NCBI GenBank assembly: GCA_017613855.1 | Contig: JAGACY010000307.1 | Span: forward strand, 1-7,772 | Reading direction: 5' to 3' | DNA length: 7,772 bases | Source of the DNA: Pseudomonadota bacterium | GTDB lineage: Bacteria > Myxococcota > Bradymonadia > UBA4248 | In this document: in pieces, positions 1 to 6,109 of the stretch | Numbering within the stretch: the stretch's first letter is position 1 | Layout of the letters: every line of letters starts with the position of its first letter | Notes under the pieces: generated by a model | The model's input: the letters and a program-made list of their open reading frames with translations, nothing else | Database searches by the model: none | Told to the model about the DNA's origin: nothing | Program-made: the position numbers and the translations under genes

Positions 1-139
1 GATAAGCTTTGTACATCACGTCCTGAACCAGATCTTCTGCTTCATGCTCGCTATGTGTATATTTCAGAGCCATACCATACAGCGCTTTCATGTGGGGTAG
101 GGCTTCTTGCTCAAAGCGTATATTCTTTTCGGTATTCAT
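1..139 (-). CDS. ECF RNA polymerase sigma factor, N-terminal part (runs off left edge)
   Basis: Partial minus-strand gene beginning at the ATG at 139-137; 46 codons are visible and the 3' part lies outside the window. The visible protein is the start of sigma-70 region 2: after a short head comes EALPHMKALYGMALKYTH, then the region 2.1/2.2 core AEDLVQDVMYKAY, which binds the beta-prime clamp in this family. Of 35 aligned residues from EAL to KAY, 19 are identical (hand count) to the sigma factor encoded just upstream at 283-834, so the two are probably paralogues. An AAAGG purine run 5 nt before the ATG supports this start. The target promoters and any anti-sigma factor cannot be seen. Whether regions 2.3-4 are intact cannot be judged here. 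Confidence 0.88.
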   Translation of the reverse strand, partial: MNTEKNIRFEQEALPHMKALYGMALKYTHSEHEAEDLVQDVMYKAY

Positions 140-201
140 AGAGGCCTTTGGGAAAAACAGCGATTGTTTGATAGGATGATGTTGTCCTGCCTCAGAAGGG
201 A

Positions 202-268
202 TGCGTCATTTGCTGTGGAAATGAGATTCATATTCAAATCAAATTGAATATGAATGACAAATGACGCA
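202..268. repeat. Composite inverted repeat between the two sigma genes
   Basis: Two nested perfect inverted repeats. The outer arms are TGCGTCATTTG (202-212) and its reverse complement (258-268), 11 bp. The inner arms are ATTCATATTCAA (226-237) and its reverse complement (244-255), 12 bp, with a 6-nt loop. The spacers between outer and inner arms are unequal, 13 nt on the left and 2 nt on the right. It starts 14 nt after the stop of the upstream sigma gene, in its transcript. No U-run follows on the minus strand, so it is not a standard intrinsic terminator. It could be an mRNA-processing or stability structure, an operator, or a small palindromic element. Confidence 0.75.
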
Positions 269-282
269 CGACCCGTGATGGA

Positions 283-834
283 TTAGGCGCGCACGATGCC
301 AAGGGATGCAGCATAATCATGCAGTTTTTTGCGAAGGATCTGCCTGCCCCTGAAAAGTCTGCTCATGACTGTGCCAATCGGGATGGAAAGATTGTCGGAG
401 ATTTCCTTGTAGGATTGATCCTGTAAATCGGCCATGATGACGATTGCTTTAAAATCATCCGGTACATGCTTGAGGGCAAACGAAACTTCATCACTGAAAT
501 CCGGGCTGTCCTCGCAAAATTCATTATCCGGATAATACACATCGGATTTATCTGGCTGATTATCATCGAGCTCTTCGTGTGGATCGACACATGCACGTTC
601 GCGTTGTGAATGACGATACTGAGAAATATATTCATTGGTCATGATGCGGAATAACCATGCTTTGCAATTGGTTCCTTCTTCGAACTTGTCGAAGTTCCGG
701 TATGCCTTGATAAGGGTATCCTGGACGAGGTCTTCGGCATCTTTATCATTGTGAGTCAGCCGCAGGGCATGTGACAATAAAGCATCGGCTTGGCTCAGGG
801 CTTCTGATTTGAATCTTTCATCTAAGGTCGTCAT
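283..834 (-). CDS. ECF RNA polymerase sigma factor, SigR/SigH-like
   Basis: Encodes a 183-aa alternative sigma factor that would direct RNA polymerase to a stress-type regulon. Region 2 spans about residues 10-78, with the core AEDLVQDTLIKAYRNF and then EGTNCKAWLFRIMTNEYISQYR, which resembles SigR/SigH (thiol-stress type) sigmas. Region 4 spans about 118-170, with the helix-turn-helix YKEISDNLSIPIGTVMSRLFRGR. The C-terminal LHDYAASLGIVRA also fits that group. The linker (about 80-116) is long and acidic and carries Cys82 and Cys107. I chose the ATG at 834 because GGAG lies 7 nt upstream; an in-frame ATG at 864 would add ten residues without such support. SigR-type genes are usually followed by a zinc-binding anti-sigma gene, but here the next gene is another sigma factor. 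SigR-like function is inference from sequence resemblance. Confidence 0.93.
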   Translation of the reverse strand: MTTLDERFKSEALSQADALLSHALRLTHNDKDAEDLVQDTLIKAYRNFDKFEEGTNCKAWLFRIMTNEYISQYRHSQRERACVDPHEELDDNQPDKSDVYYPDNEFCEDSPDFSDEVSFALKHVPDDFKAIVIMADLQDQSYKEISDNLSIPIGTVMSRLFRGRQILRKKLHDYAASLGIVRA

Positions 835-1128
835 AGAAAATCTCCATATCACAGAGCTCAGCAATTTGCTGGCACAGGCGGCTATAGAAATTCTCAGACC
901 AAGAGAATAAAAATAAAAAGCTCTTTAAAATCAAACGATTAAATTGTTCGACTCAATGTAGGATGTTTGGAATATTATTTAAATATGTAAATTGCATATT
1001 TAAAATATTTAAATTAAATATTTTAAAGTAGGCTCAAATTCAATATTACGCATTCCGCATTCCGCATTCCGCATTAATCAGACTTCCCCCTTAGTTTTGC
1101 ATCCCAATTACGCATTCCGCATTCCGCA
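835..1128. other. Intergenic region: sigma leader, AT-rich palindromes, heptamer arrays
   Basis: This stretch separates the 726-aa gene from the sigma gene, both read leftward. No credible gene is present. From right to left it holds the two heptamer repeat arrays, an AT-rich block (about 960-1030) and the sigma leader. The AT-rich block contains two inverted repeats: TTTAAATATG (978-987) with its complement at 995-1004, and AAAATATTT (1002-1010) with its complement at 1016-1024. A possible minus-strand promoter reads TTGATT, 17 nt, TTTATT just left of position 940, but it is weak. I saw no clear ECF-type GGAAC promoter motif. Confidence 0.6.
1048..1075. repeat. Heptamer tandem repeat array A, 4 units
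   Basis: Four consecutive 7-bp units on the plus strand: ACGCATT then CCGCATT three times (minus-strand reading AATGCGG). The first unit differs at one base, exactly as in array B, and both arrays are preceded by ATT. This is a heptanucleotide short tandem repeat in intergenic DNA. The 34-bp interval to array B contains no further unit. Function is unknown. Confidence 0.9.
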
Positions 1129-1130
1129 TT
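1110..1130. repeat. Heptamer tandem repeat array B, 3 units, abutting a stop codon
   Basis: Three 7-bp units on the plus strand: ACGCATT, CCGCATT, CCGCATT. The last two bases overlap the TAA stop (1129-1131) of the 726-aa gene, so the array begins directly at the gene's end. It has the same variant first unit as array A, which suggests duplication or a common insertion mechanism rather than chance. Confidence 0.9.
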
Positions 1131-3309
1131 AAAATTCAAAGGCATCGCTGGCTTTCTTCTGTGTTTCATGAACCCATTGTGCGGGATCGGGTGCAGTTTC
1201 GTGGGCGTTTGTCTTTAGGCCGCGTGCCGCAAGCACTTGATCTCTGCGTGCCTTTTTCGCTGTTTCTTCGGGGCTTGGCGGCAGTTGATATCTCGAAGCG
1301 CGGTAAATCACTTGCCATGAATAGGGCAGCATCCATAGTGAGATTTCTGTCCAGTCGATGGAAGGTACGTCTGAATGGGGCGGCTGGGCAGAATAATTCT
1401 GAATGCGTGCAAAAGCCTGATGTACGGCTTCACGCCCGATCGTCTCTGTCATGAGGGTTTGAAGCATGCCGTAGGCGGCTTTGGGGAGCCTTGCAATCAT
1501 GTAGATGAGCGTTCTGGTTGCACGGGGATCATCCTGGGCAAAGCTGTCCACGATGCCCATGACTGCTTCATCGTAGGATTGGAGTTCCGAATGGAGATCG
1601 ATCCAGAGTTCGGCTGCACACCAATAGAGATCGCTTTGTCGGGAAAGACTGTGGAGTGCTCTGGAGAGGGTACCCAATGCGGTCCAGGCATCATCCAGCT
1701 GTGAAAGTGCTTCAAGCAATATGATAGAAGGATCCTGGCCAATGGCCTTTTGAAGCTGCTGCGTAAATTCCCAGAGATATTCAAGGTGATCCCGGTTTCG
1801 GCGTGCTGTCAGCTTTTCTGCAAAAGCTTCCCGTACCTCCTGGCGTTCGGATAAAACCCGGATAGTTTGGGATAAATCTTCGATTTGGGCATCAAATGCA
1901 CAAAGTGCCGCTTCGGAAGCAATGGCGGTATTGCCGTGATGCATGGCCAGTTCGAGCAGAGACGGCTCGAGGCTTGGGGATTTTTGGGCATACTGCAGTG
2001 CAGCCAGTGCCAGGAGCGCGTTTGCATTGTCCAGCGCTTGCTGCCATCGCTGAGTTGACATGCATCGTGGTGGTTTTCCCTGCAAGGCACAGGTTTTGGG
2101 GGGCTGTTCGGCTGCCTGTAGCAGCGCATGTTCTGCCTGGCCAAAGTGTTGTAACTTGCCCGAAATATGGGCCATCAATAACCACAGAACAGGTATATTG
2201 TTTCCCTCGGCCAGATGTGATTCGAGTATTTCGAAGGCTTTGATATCCTCACCTGCATCGCTCCATGCCATGGCACGCCAGAAAATTTGAAAATCCATCG
2301 CCGTTGGACAGTTCTCATAAGAGGGCCAGAAAGAGAGGGGATTTGCCGGCATGCTGAATTCGACACTGCGGATCCATCCGGAATACCAATCGGGCAGATC
2401 GTTCTCGCGCCGGATGAGGGCAGAAATCAACGCGGAAAAAGTGCCCTGGATGGGAATGTTATCGCTGTGTTTTAGCCAGGAACTAAAGGCCTGCTGGGCT
2501 TGTGCTTCAAGTCTGAGCCAGCTTTCGAAATCCGATTCGGCCATAGGAGGCTCATTTTGAAGTGTTTTTTGCTTGGCAACGATGAGATAGATGGCATGCC
2601 GTGTAACGGGATTCATTTGCAAATACTGCGCATATAGCCAGCTTTTGGGTGCTGTCATGATCAATCGGACATACCCGGGGATTTCCTGCGGGGATTCATT
2701 GAGAATATGGGCAATATCATCTTTCAGGGCATGTAAATCACTCTGGTGCCAGGGGGGGGCAAACGCCCCGATGCCGATTTCATCCCAGGTGAAAGCATCC
2801 CAATCCTTTATGGAATCCGCAAAGGTGCTGTTTTCATCTGTGAGTACAGTTTCTGGGGCGGATGCGCCTGAATCAGAGGAAAACGCTTCTGACAGAGAAT
2901 CGGACCATGTCGTTGCGAGGTCTGTGATGGCTTGAGACAGGTATTCTTCGCTGGCATGGTTTCGCATTAAACTGAGTAATGCTGCGGTGATTTGTACACT
3001 CAAGAGAATGAGGGATTTAATGTCGAGCGAGTTGTCTTTAAAGGGAGAAAGAAAAACTACTGTTTTTTGGGCAATTTTGGGGATGTCCGCAGTGGATGGG
3101 TTTTGGACGAAATGACTGCGCACCAAAGAGAGCAATTTGGGGACATCATCCATACCGAACGATGGGAAAAACTTGAGGCATTTGGCGAGTATTTGCGGCT
3201 CAAAGTCAGGGGATTCCGGGGAGGGATCGGCGTTTTCGGTGCGGGACTGAATGGCTCGAATCAGCGCTTCCTGGGCTGTGATATCAATGGGATTGGTATG
3301 CTCAGTCAT
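1129..3309 (-). CDS. Uncharacterised 726-aa helical protein with weak TPR-like repeats
   Basis: I do not recognise this protein. It is a 726-aa, apparently soluble and mostly alpha-helical sequence rich in Ala, Leu, Gln and Trp, with no signal peptide or obvious membrane helices. Residues about 340-402 show a helix-pair pattern like degenerate TPR units (FWRAMAWSDAGEDIKAFEIL, then LWLLMAHISG and FGQAEHALLQAA). Residues about 425-615 continue as Ala/Leu-rich helices. A charged tail (about 680-726) ends in DAFEF, exactly where a heptamer repeat array starts. The ATG at 3309 has no clear Shine-Dalgarno site and lies 11 nt after the FHA gene's terminator; the next in-frame Met (residue 53) is no better. 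Length and the absence of stop codons support a real gene. A scaffold role is only a guess. Confidence 0.8.
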   Translation of the reverse strand: MTEHTNPIDITAQEALIRAIQSRTENADPSPESPDFEPQILAKCLKFFPSFGMDDVPKLLSLVRSHFVQNPSTADIPKIAQKTVVFLSPFKDNSLDIKSLILLSVQITAALLSLMRNHASEEYLSQAITDLATTWSDSLSEAFSSDSGASAPETVLTDENSTFADSIKDWDAFTWDEIGIGAFAPPWHQSDLHALKDDIAHILNESPQEIPGYVRLIMTAPKSWLYAQYLQMNPVTRHAIYLIVAKQKTLQNEPPMAESDFESWLRLEAQAQQAFSSWLKHSDNIPIQGTFSALISALIRRENDLPDWYSGWIRSVEFSMPANPLSFWPSYENCPTAMDFQIFWRAMAWSDAGEDIKAFEILESHLAEGNNIPVLWLLMAHISGKLQHFGQAEHALLQAAEQPPKTCALQGKPPRCMSTQRWQQALDNANALLALAALQYAQKSPSLEPSLLELAMHHGNTAIASEAALCAFDAQIEDLSQTIRVLSERQEVREAFAEKLTARRNRDHLEYLWEFTQQLQKAIGQDPSIILLEALSQLDDAWTALGTLSRALHSLSRQSDLYWCAAELWIDLHSELQSYDEAVMGIVDSFAQDDPRATRTLIYMIARLPKAAYGMLQTLMTETIGREAVHQAFARIQNYSAQPPHSDVPSIDWTEISLWMLPYSWQVIYRASRYQLPPSPEETAKKARRDQVLAARGLKTNAHETAPDPAQWVHETQKKASDAFEF
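2752..2759 (-). repeat. C8 homopolymer tract inside the 726-aa gene
   Basis: Eight consecutive G on the plus strand (C on the coding strand) span the codons for Ala184-Pro185-Pro186. Tracts of this length can slip during replication, and gain or loss of one base would frameshift the protein about a quarter of the way along. As read here the frame is open. It may be a phase-variable site or simply a chance Pro-Pro codon run. Confidence 0.85.
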
Positions 3310-3320
3310 ATCTGGATATT

Positions 3321-3347
3321 AAAAAAGCCATGTAAATACATGGCTTT
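3321..3347 (-). terminator. Intrinsic terminator of the FHA gene
   Basis: Perfect 11-bp stem, 3324-3334 (AAAGCCATGTA) with 3337-3347 (TACATGGCTTT), followed on the minus strand by an uninterrupted run of six T (3321-3326, partly within the stem). It begins about 23 nt after the FHA gene's stop codon, the right place and orientation for a Rho-independent terminator. The stem is only moderately GC-rich (GCC/GGC core). It ends 11 nt before the ATG of the next gene, leaving that gene almost no room for a leader. Confidence 0.85.
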
Positions 3348-3369
3348 CAAAAAGAAGATGGAATGATTT

Positions 3370-4194
3370 TTACCGATAGGTGAAGGTGAAATGGAATTCG
3401 CAAATATTGAACTGATCACCTTCTTCAATGCGTTTGGTGTCTATGCGGTGTCCCTGGAACTCGATGCCGTTTGTCGAATCGAGATCCTTGATGTAATAGG
3501 AGCCATTTTTAAAGATGACCGCACAATGCTTTCGTGAAATGTTGCCGTCGCGGATGACGAGGTCGGCAAGCTGCGATGATCGGCCAATGATATATTTGTC
3601 TTTTTCGACGGTGTAGCGCTGGTTGCCAAAAATAATGTAAAGCGGCGGCTGTCCCTGCTGGATTTGCTGATTGCGCTGGGCATAAGCCTGGGGCTGCGGG
3701 ATCATTGCTGCATTATTCTGAGGCTGTGCAGGCTGTGAAAGTGAAGCAAGAACCATGGGTTTGCCACCGGGCATGGGGCCTTCCGAAACCGGTTCTTCGA
3801 AGATCGAAGGCGGACGGCGGTAATTCTGTGCCGGTGGTGCAGGCGGAATGCGACCCGCTTGCGGTGAAACCGGTGCCGGTGGAATGGAATTTCCAGAACG
3901 ATAGGCTGGGTTTACAGCATTGATTGGGGCTGGCTGACGACCGTATGCCGGCGATGCCTGGTGTGGTGATACTGGCGCTCTTGCTGGTGATGCCTGAGGG
4001 GAAGCGGCATAAGCCTGCTGCGCATAGTTGTTCTGATTCTGGGGCATGGGTGCTGGAAATGACTGGAGATACGCGGTCATCGCTTCATTTAGCAATGTGT
4101 CTACAGCACATCCCCGTTTGACAGCTAAATCAGAAAATGACTGCCAAAGCGAATCCTGACAATAAAAAGCCCGCCGTGTGGTATTATCGGACAT
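3370..4194 (-). CDS. FHA-domain protein with N-terminal ribbon-helix-helix-like segment
   Basis: A 274-aa protein in three parts. Residues about 6-46 fit a ribbon-helix-helix/CopG-like pattern: a short strand (RRAFYCQ), then helix SLWQSFSDLAVKRG and helix VDTLLNEAMTAYLQSF. Residues about 47-183 form a Pro/Gln/Ala-rich, probably disordered linker. Residues 184-274 are a canonical FHA domain with Gly204-Arg205, Ser220-Arg-Lys-His223 and Ser240-Thr-Asn-Gly243, the conserved phosphothreonine-binding residues. It should therefore bind Thr-phosphorylated partners of Ser/Thr kinases; DNA binding or dimerisation by the N-terminus is inference. I chose the ATG at 4194, preceded by GAGGG, over a TTG eight codons upstream. 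It appears monocistronic, with its own candidate promoter and terminator. The FHA call is firm; the ribbon-helix-helix call is tentative. Confidence 0.93.
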   Translation of the reverse strand: MSDNTTRRAFYCQDSLWQSFSDLAVKRGCAVDTLLNEAMTAYLQSFPAPMPQNQNNYAQQAYAASPQASPARAPVSPHQASPAYGRQPAPINAVNPAYRSGNSIPPAPVSPQAGRIPPAPPAQNYRRPPSIFEEPVSEGPMPGGKPMVLASLSQPAQPQNNAAMIPQPQAYAQRNQQIQQGQPPLYIIFGNQRYTVEKDKYIIGRSSQLADLVIRDGNISRKHCAVIFKNGSYYIKDLDSTNGIEFQGHRIDTKRIEEGDQFNICEFHFTFTYR

Positions 4195-4221
4195 GTTTCC
4201 CTCACCATGAAAGAACAATCA

Positions 4222-4257
4222 TGCCATTGCATTCCTAAAGGAATGACTTAAATGGCA
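4222..4257 (-). promoter_or_regulatory. Stem-loop in the FHA gene 5' leader
   Basis: An interrupted stem 27 nt upstream of the FHA start codon. The outer arms are TGCCATT (4222-4228) and AATGGCA (4251-4257); the inner arms are CATTCC (4230-4235) and GGAATG (4240-4245), with a TAAA loop. It lies downstream of the candidate promoter, so it would be in the mRNA. It could be an operator for a dimeric regulator, possibly the gene's own ribbon-helix-helix-like product, or an mRNA stability hairpin. Confidence 0.55.
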
Positions 4258-4270
4258 ACACAGGTAAAAA

Positions 4271-4299
4271 AGTTTAAACTAAATCGCAATAGAGTGCAA
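4271..4299 (-). promoter_or_regulatory. Candidate sigma-70-type promoter for the FHA gene
   Basis: On the minus strand, TTGCAC (complement of 4294-4299) and TAAACT (complement of 4271-4276) are separated by exactly 17 nt and lie about 75-105 nt upstream of the FHA start. Both hexamers match four of six consensus bases. The surroundings are AT-rich. It is supported only by pattern and position. Confidence 0.4.
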
Positions 4300-4317
4300 T
4301 CCACTTTAAAGAATATG

Positions 4318-4384
4318 ATTGGCGCGTATGCAATAGCGCCAATGCGCCCGGCGTATTGCCGGTTTACCGGCAATAGCAGGCGCA
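4318..4384 (-). terminator. Tandem hairpins after the IMPase gene, probable operon end
   Basis: Two strong hairpins begin 10 nt after the IMPase stop. The first pairs TGCGCC (4343-4348) with GGCGCA (4379-4384) around an inner 9-bp stem, TATTGCCGG (4354-4362) with CCGGCAATA (4367-4375), loop TTTA. The second pairs ATTGGCGC (4318-4325) with GCGCCAAT (4336-4343). No clean U-run follows, so termination may be U-tract-independent, or the hairpins may protect the mRNA 3' end. Both share GCGTAT and GCAATAGC, as if diverged copies of one palindromic element. Confidence 0.55.
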
Positions 4385-4394
4385 CACCCTAAAA

Positions 4395-5183
4395 TCATCC
4401 CGCTTTGCGGACAATTGTGTGGAGTTCGTCGTGAATAATGCCGTTTGTAGCGATAATGTACGGTACATGAGGATCGTAGTCGTCGCCTTCAAATCCGGTT
4501 ACAACCCCGCCCGCTTCACGTACCAGAACAACCCCTGCCGCAGTATCCCACGGTTTGAGGTTGATTTCCCAAAAACCGTCGAACCAGCCTGCAGCGACAC
4601 TTGCAAGATCGAGTGCTGCGCTGCCTGGACGACGAACAGAGTGAACAGCCATCGATACTTTGCCGAAATTCTCAAGATTGGGAAAGTGCGTTTGATGCGG
4701 CCCAACTGGAAATCCCGTTGCCAAAAGCGCTCGGCTGAACTCGCCATTTCGGGATACATGCATGGCTTGCCCATTAAAAAACGCGCCTAAACCAAGAGCT
4801 CCGTAAAACTCATGTTTTTGGATCGGATTGTTAATGACGCCAACGACCGGCTGACCCTGTACGACAAGGCCAATTGAAATACATGCCCACGGAAAACGAT
4901 GGGCCATATTTGATGTTCCATCCACCGGATCGACATACCAATAGGGCTGATCGCTCTTTCGAGCCTCGTGAATCCCGCTTTCCTCACCAAGAAAACCAAA
5001 ATCCGGCGTCTTTTGGGCAAGAAAATCCACAAGAAGAGCTTCATTTTCGGTATCAATTTGCGTAAGCAGGGATTCGTCCGATTTGATTGAGATTTCTCGA
5101 GGAACCATCCATAATTTGGCAAGATTGTCTGCTGCCAGAGTGGCCGCCTCGCGCCCAATCGAGAGATACTTTTCGTAGTTCAT
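4395..5183 (-). CDS. Inositol monophosphatase family protein (SuhB-like)
   Basis: A 262-aa Mg2+-dependent phosphatase of the IMPase/FBPase/CysQ superfamily, full length for the family. Catalytic motifs are intact: Gly66-Glu67-Glu68-Ser69, Asp85-Pro-Val-Asp88-Gly-Thr-Ser-Asn92 (metal-binding, canonical DPxDGTxN) and Trp212-Asp213 followed by TAAGVVLVREAGG. The substrate-side segment RRPGSAALDLA (185-195) is also typical. The substrate is likely an inositol-type or related sugar phosphate, but CysQ or histidinol-phosphate activity cannot be excluded by eye. The start lies 2 nt after the Lrp gene stop with no clear Shine-Dalgarno site, which suggests translational coupling. A cytoplasmic location is expected. 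Confidence 0.93.
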   Translation of the reverse strand: MNYEKYLSIGREAATLAADNLAKLWMVPREISIKSDESLLTQIDTENEALLVDFLAQKTPDFGFLGEESGIHEARKSDQPYWYVDPVDGTSNMAHRFPWACISIGLVVQGQPVVGVINNPIQKHEFYGALGLGAFFNGQAMHVSRNGEFSRALLATGFPVGPHQTHFPNLENFGKVSMAVHSVRRPGSAALDLASVAAGWFDGFWEINLKPWDTAAGVVLVREAGGVVTGFEGDDYDPHVPYIIATNGIIHDELHTIVRKAG

Positions 5184-5185
5184 GG

Positions 5186-5650
5186 CTAGATGGCGTAGTC
5201 GAGAGAATAACCGGTCTCTTCTTTGATCGAAGAGAAAATCAGGAAGGTTTCCTGGCGCTCAAGGCCCGGCAGCTTGGAAATGACATTCTTCGTGAGCGTT
5301 GCAAGATGATCAATGTCGCGAAGAACGACGTGAAGCGCATAGTCATAGCGTCCCGTAATGTAATATCCAACTTTGACTTCGGGAATCTGCACGACTTTTT
5401 CCTCAAAGGCTGCAATGGACTGGATTTGATGCTGGCTCAGGTTGATCAATATCAATGCCTGAACATTGTAGCCGATGGCTTTGGGGTTGATTACCGCACG
5501 ATATGCAGTGATGATGCCTTTCTCTCTCAGATTCTTTACTCGATTGAGCATGGAACTTTCTGCAAGTCCATTCTGTGCTGCCAAATCTTTATTTGAAATA
5601 TCCGCGCGCCGTTGCAGTGTCTCAAGAATATTTTTATCTAACTGGTTCAT
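5186..5650 (-). CDS. Lrp/AsnC-family transcriptional regulator
   Basis: A 154-aa regulator of normal family length. An AsnC-type helix-turn-helix covers residues 3-60, from LDKNILETLQRRADIS through NKDLAAQNGLAESSMLNRVK to REKGIITAYRAVINP. The RAM effector-binding and oligomerisation domain follows (about 62-140) and includes the glycine-rich turn GYYITGRYDYALHVV. Such proteins bind DNA as dimers to higher oligomers and usually sense amino acids. I chose the ATG at 5650 because GGAG lies 6 nt before it; an in-frame ATG at 5677 (adding MKKEKTEQR) is a real alternative. It is the first gene of a probable two-gene operon with the IMPase and is divergent from xdhA, so self-regulation and control of the xdh operon are plausible but unproven. 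The effector is unknown. Confidence 0.94.
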   Translation of the reverse strand: MNQLDKNILETLQRRADISNKDLAAQNGLAESSMLNRVKNLREKGIITAYRAVINPKAIGYNVQALILINLSQHQIQSIAAFEEKVVQIPEVKVGYYITGRYDYALHVVLRDIDHLATLTKNVISKLPGLERQETFLIFSSIKEETGYSLDYAI

Positions 5651-5733
5651 ACGCTGCTCCGTTTTTTCCTTTTTCATATTTCACCCGGCTTGTGTAAGCG
5701 AGACAACCACATTGGATGCCTCGTGCACACAGT

Positions 5734-5762
5734 ATTATCTTTCAATCTAATAATCCATGCAA
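5734..5762 (-). promoter_or_regulatory. Candidate sigma-70-type promoter for the Lrp-IMPase operon
   Basis: On the minus strand, TTGCAT (complement of 5757-5762) and GATAAT (complement of 5734-5739) are separated by exactly 17 nt. Transcription would start near 5727, giving a leader of about 75 nt to the chosen ATG. A GTGCAC palindrome (5723-5728) overlaps the predicted start site and could be an operator half. Spacing and the five-of-six -10 match make this the best promoter in the window. Confidence 0.5.
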
Positions 5763-6109
5763 GCAAAATTAAGATGATAATTCGAAAATGTTATGCTTTT
5801 TTGTATTTTTTTCAAACAAAACAATAATCAGTTCATTTCTATTGCTTCTTCTTTTTCCTCTATAACAAAAGGTATAGTCCAATTTCATAATCAAACGAAG
5901 TGTGAATTTTATTCAATTCTTACTTCTTTGGTATGTGATTCGATTGAAATTTATGCGCACAATTGCCTACATTGCTGGATTTCAAAAAGGAACACTTGTG
6001 AAACAAAGTTGCATCTGGATAGGTGAAATTCGCATAAATTAAAGCAAATTTGAATTTTCACAACGCTCAAAACAGTATAAAAGAAAGAAGAGAATTCATT
6101 TTTGAAGAT

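Noticed and set aside
1048..1130. CRISPR array
   Set aside because: Repeat units are 7 bp in direct tandem with no unique spacers between them, so this is a simple tandem repeat.
1892..2243. Overlapping open frames on both strands inside the 726-aa gene
   Set aside because: All are shadows of the long frame; none has a supported start or recognisable domain.
5793..6026. 77-codon plus-strand frame in the AT-rich spacer
   Set aside because: No Shine-Dalgarno site, composition typical of translated AT-rich DNA, no recognisable motif.
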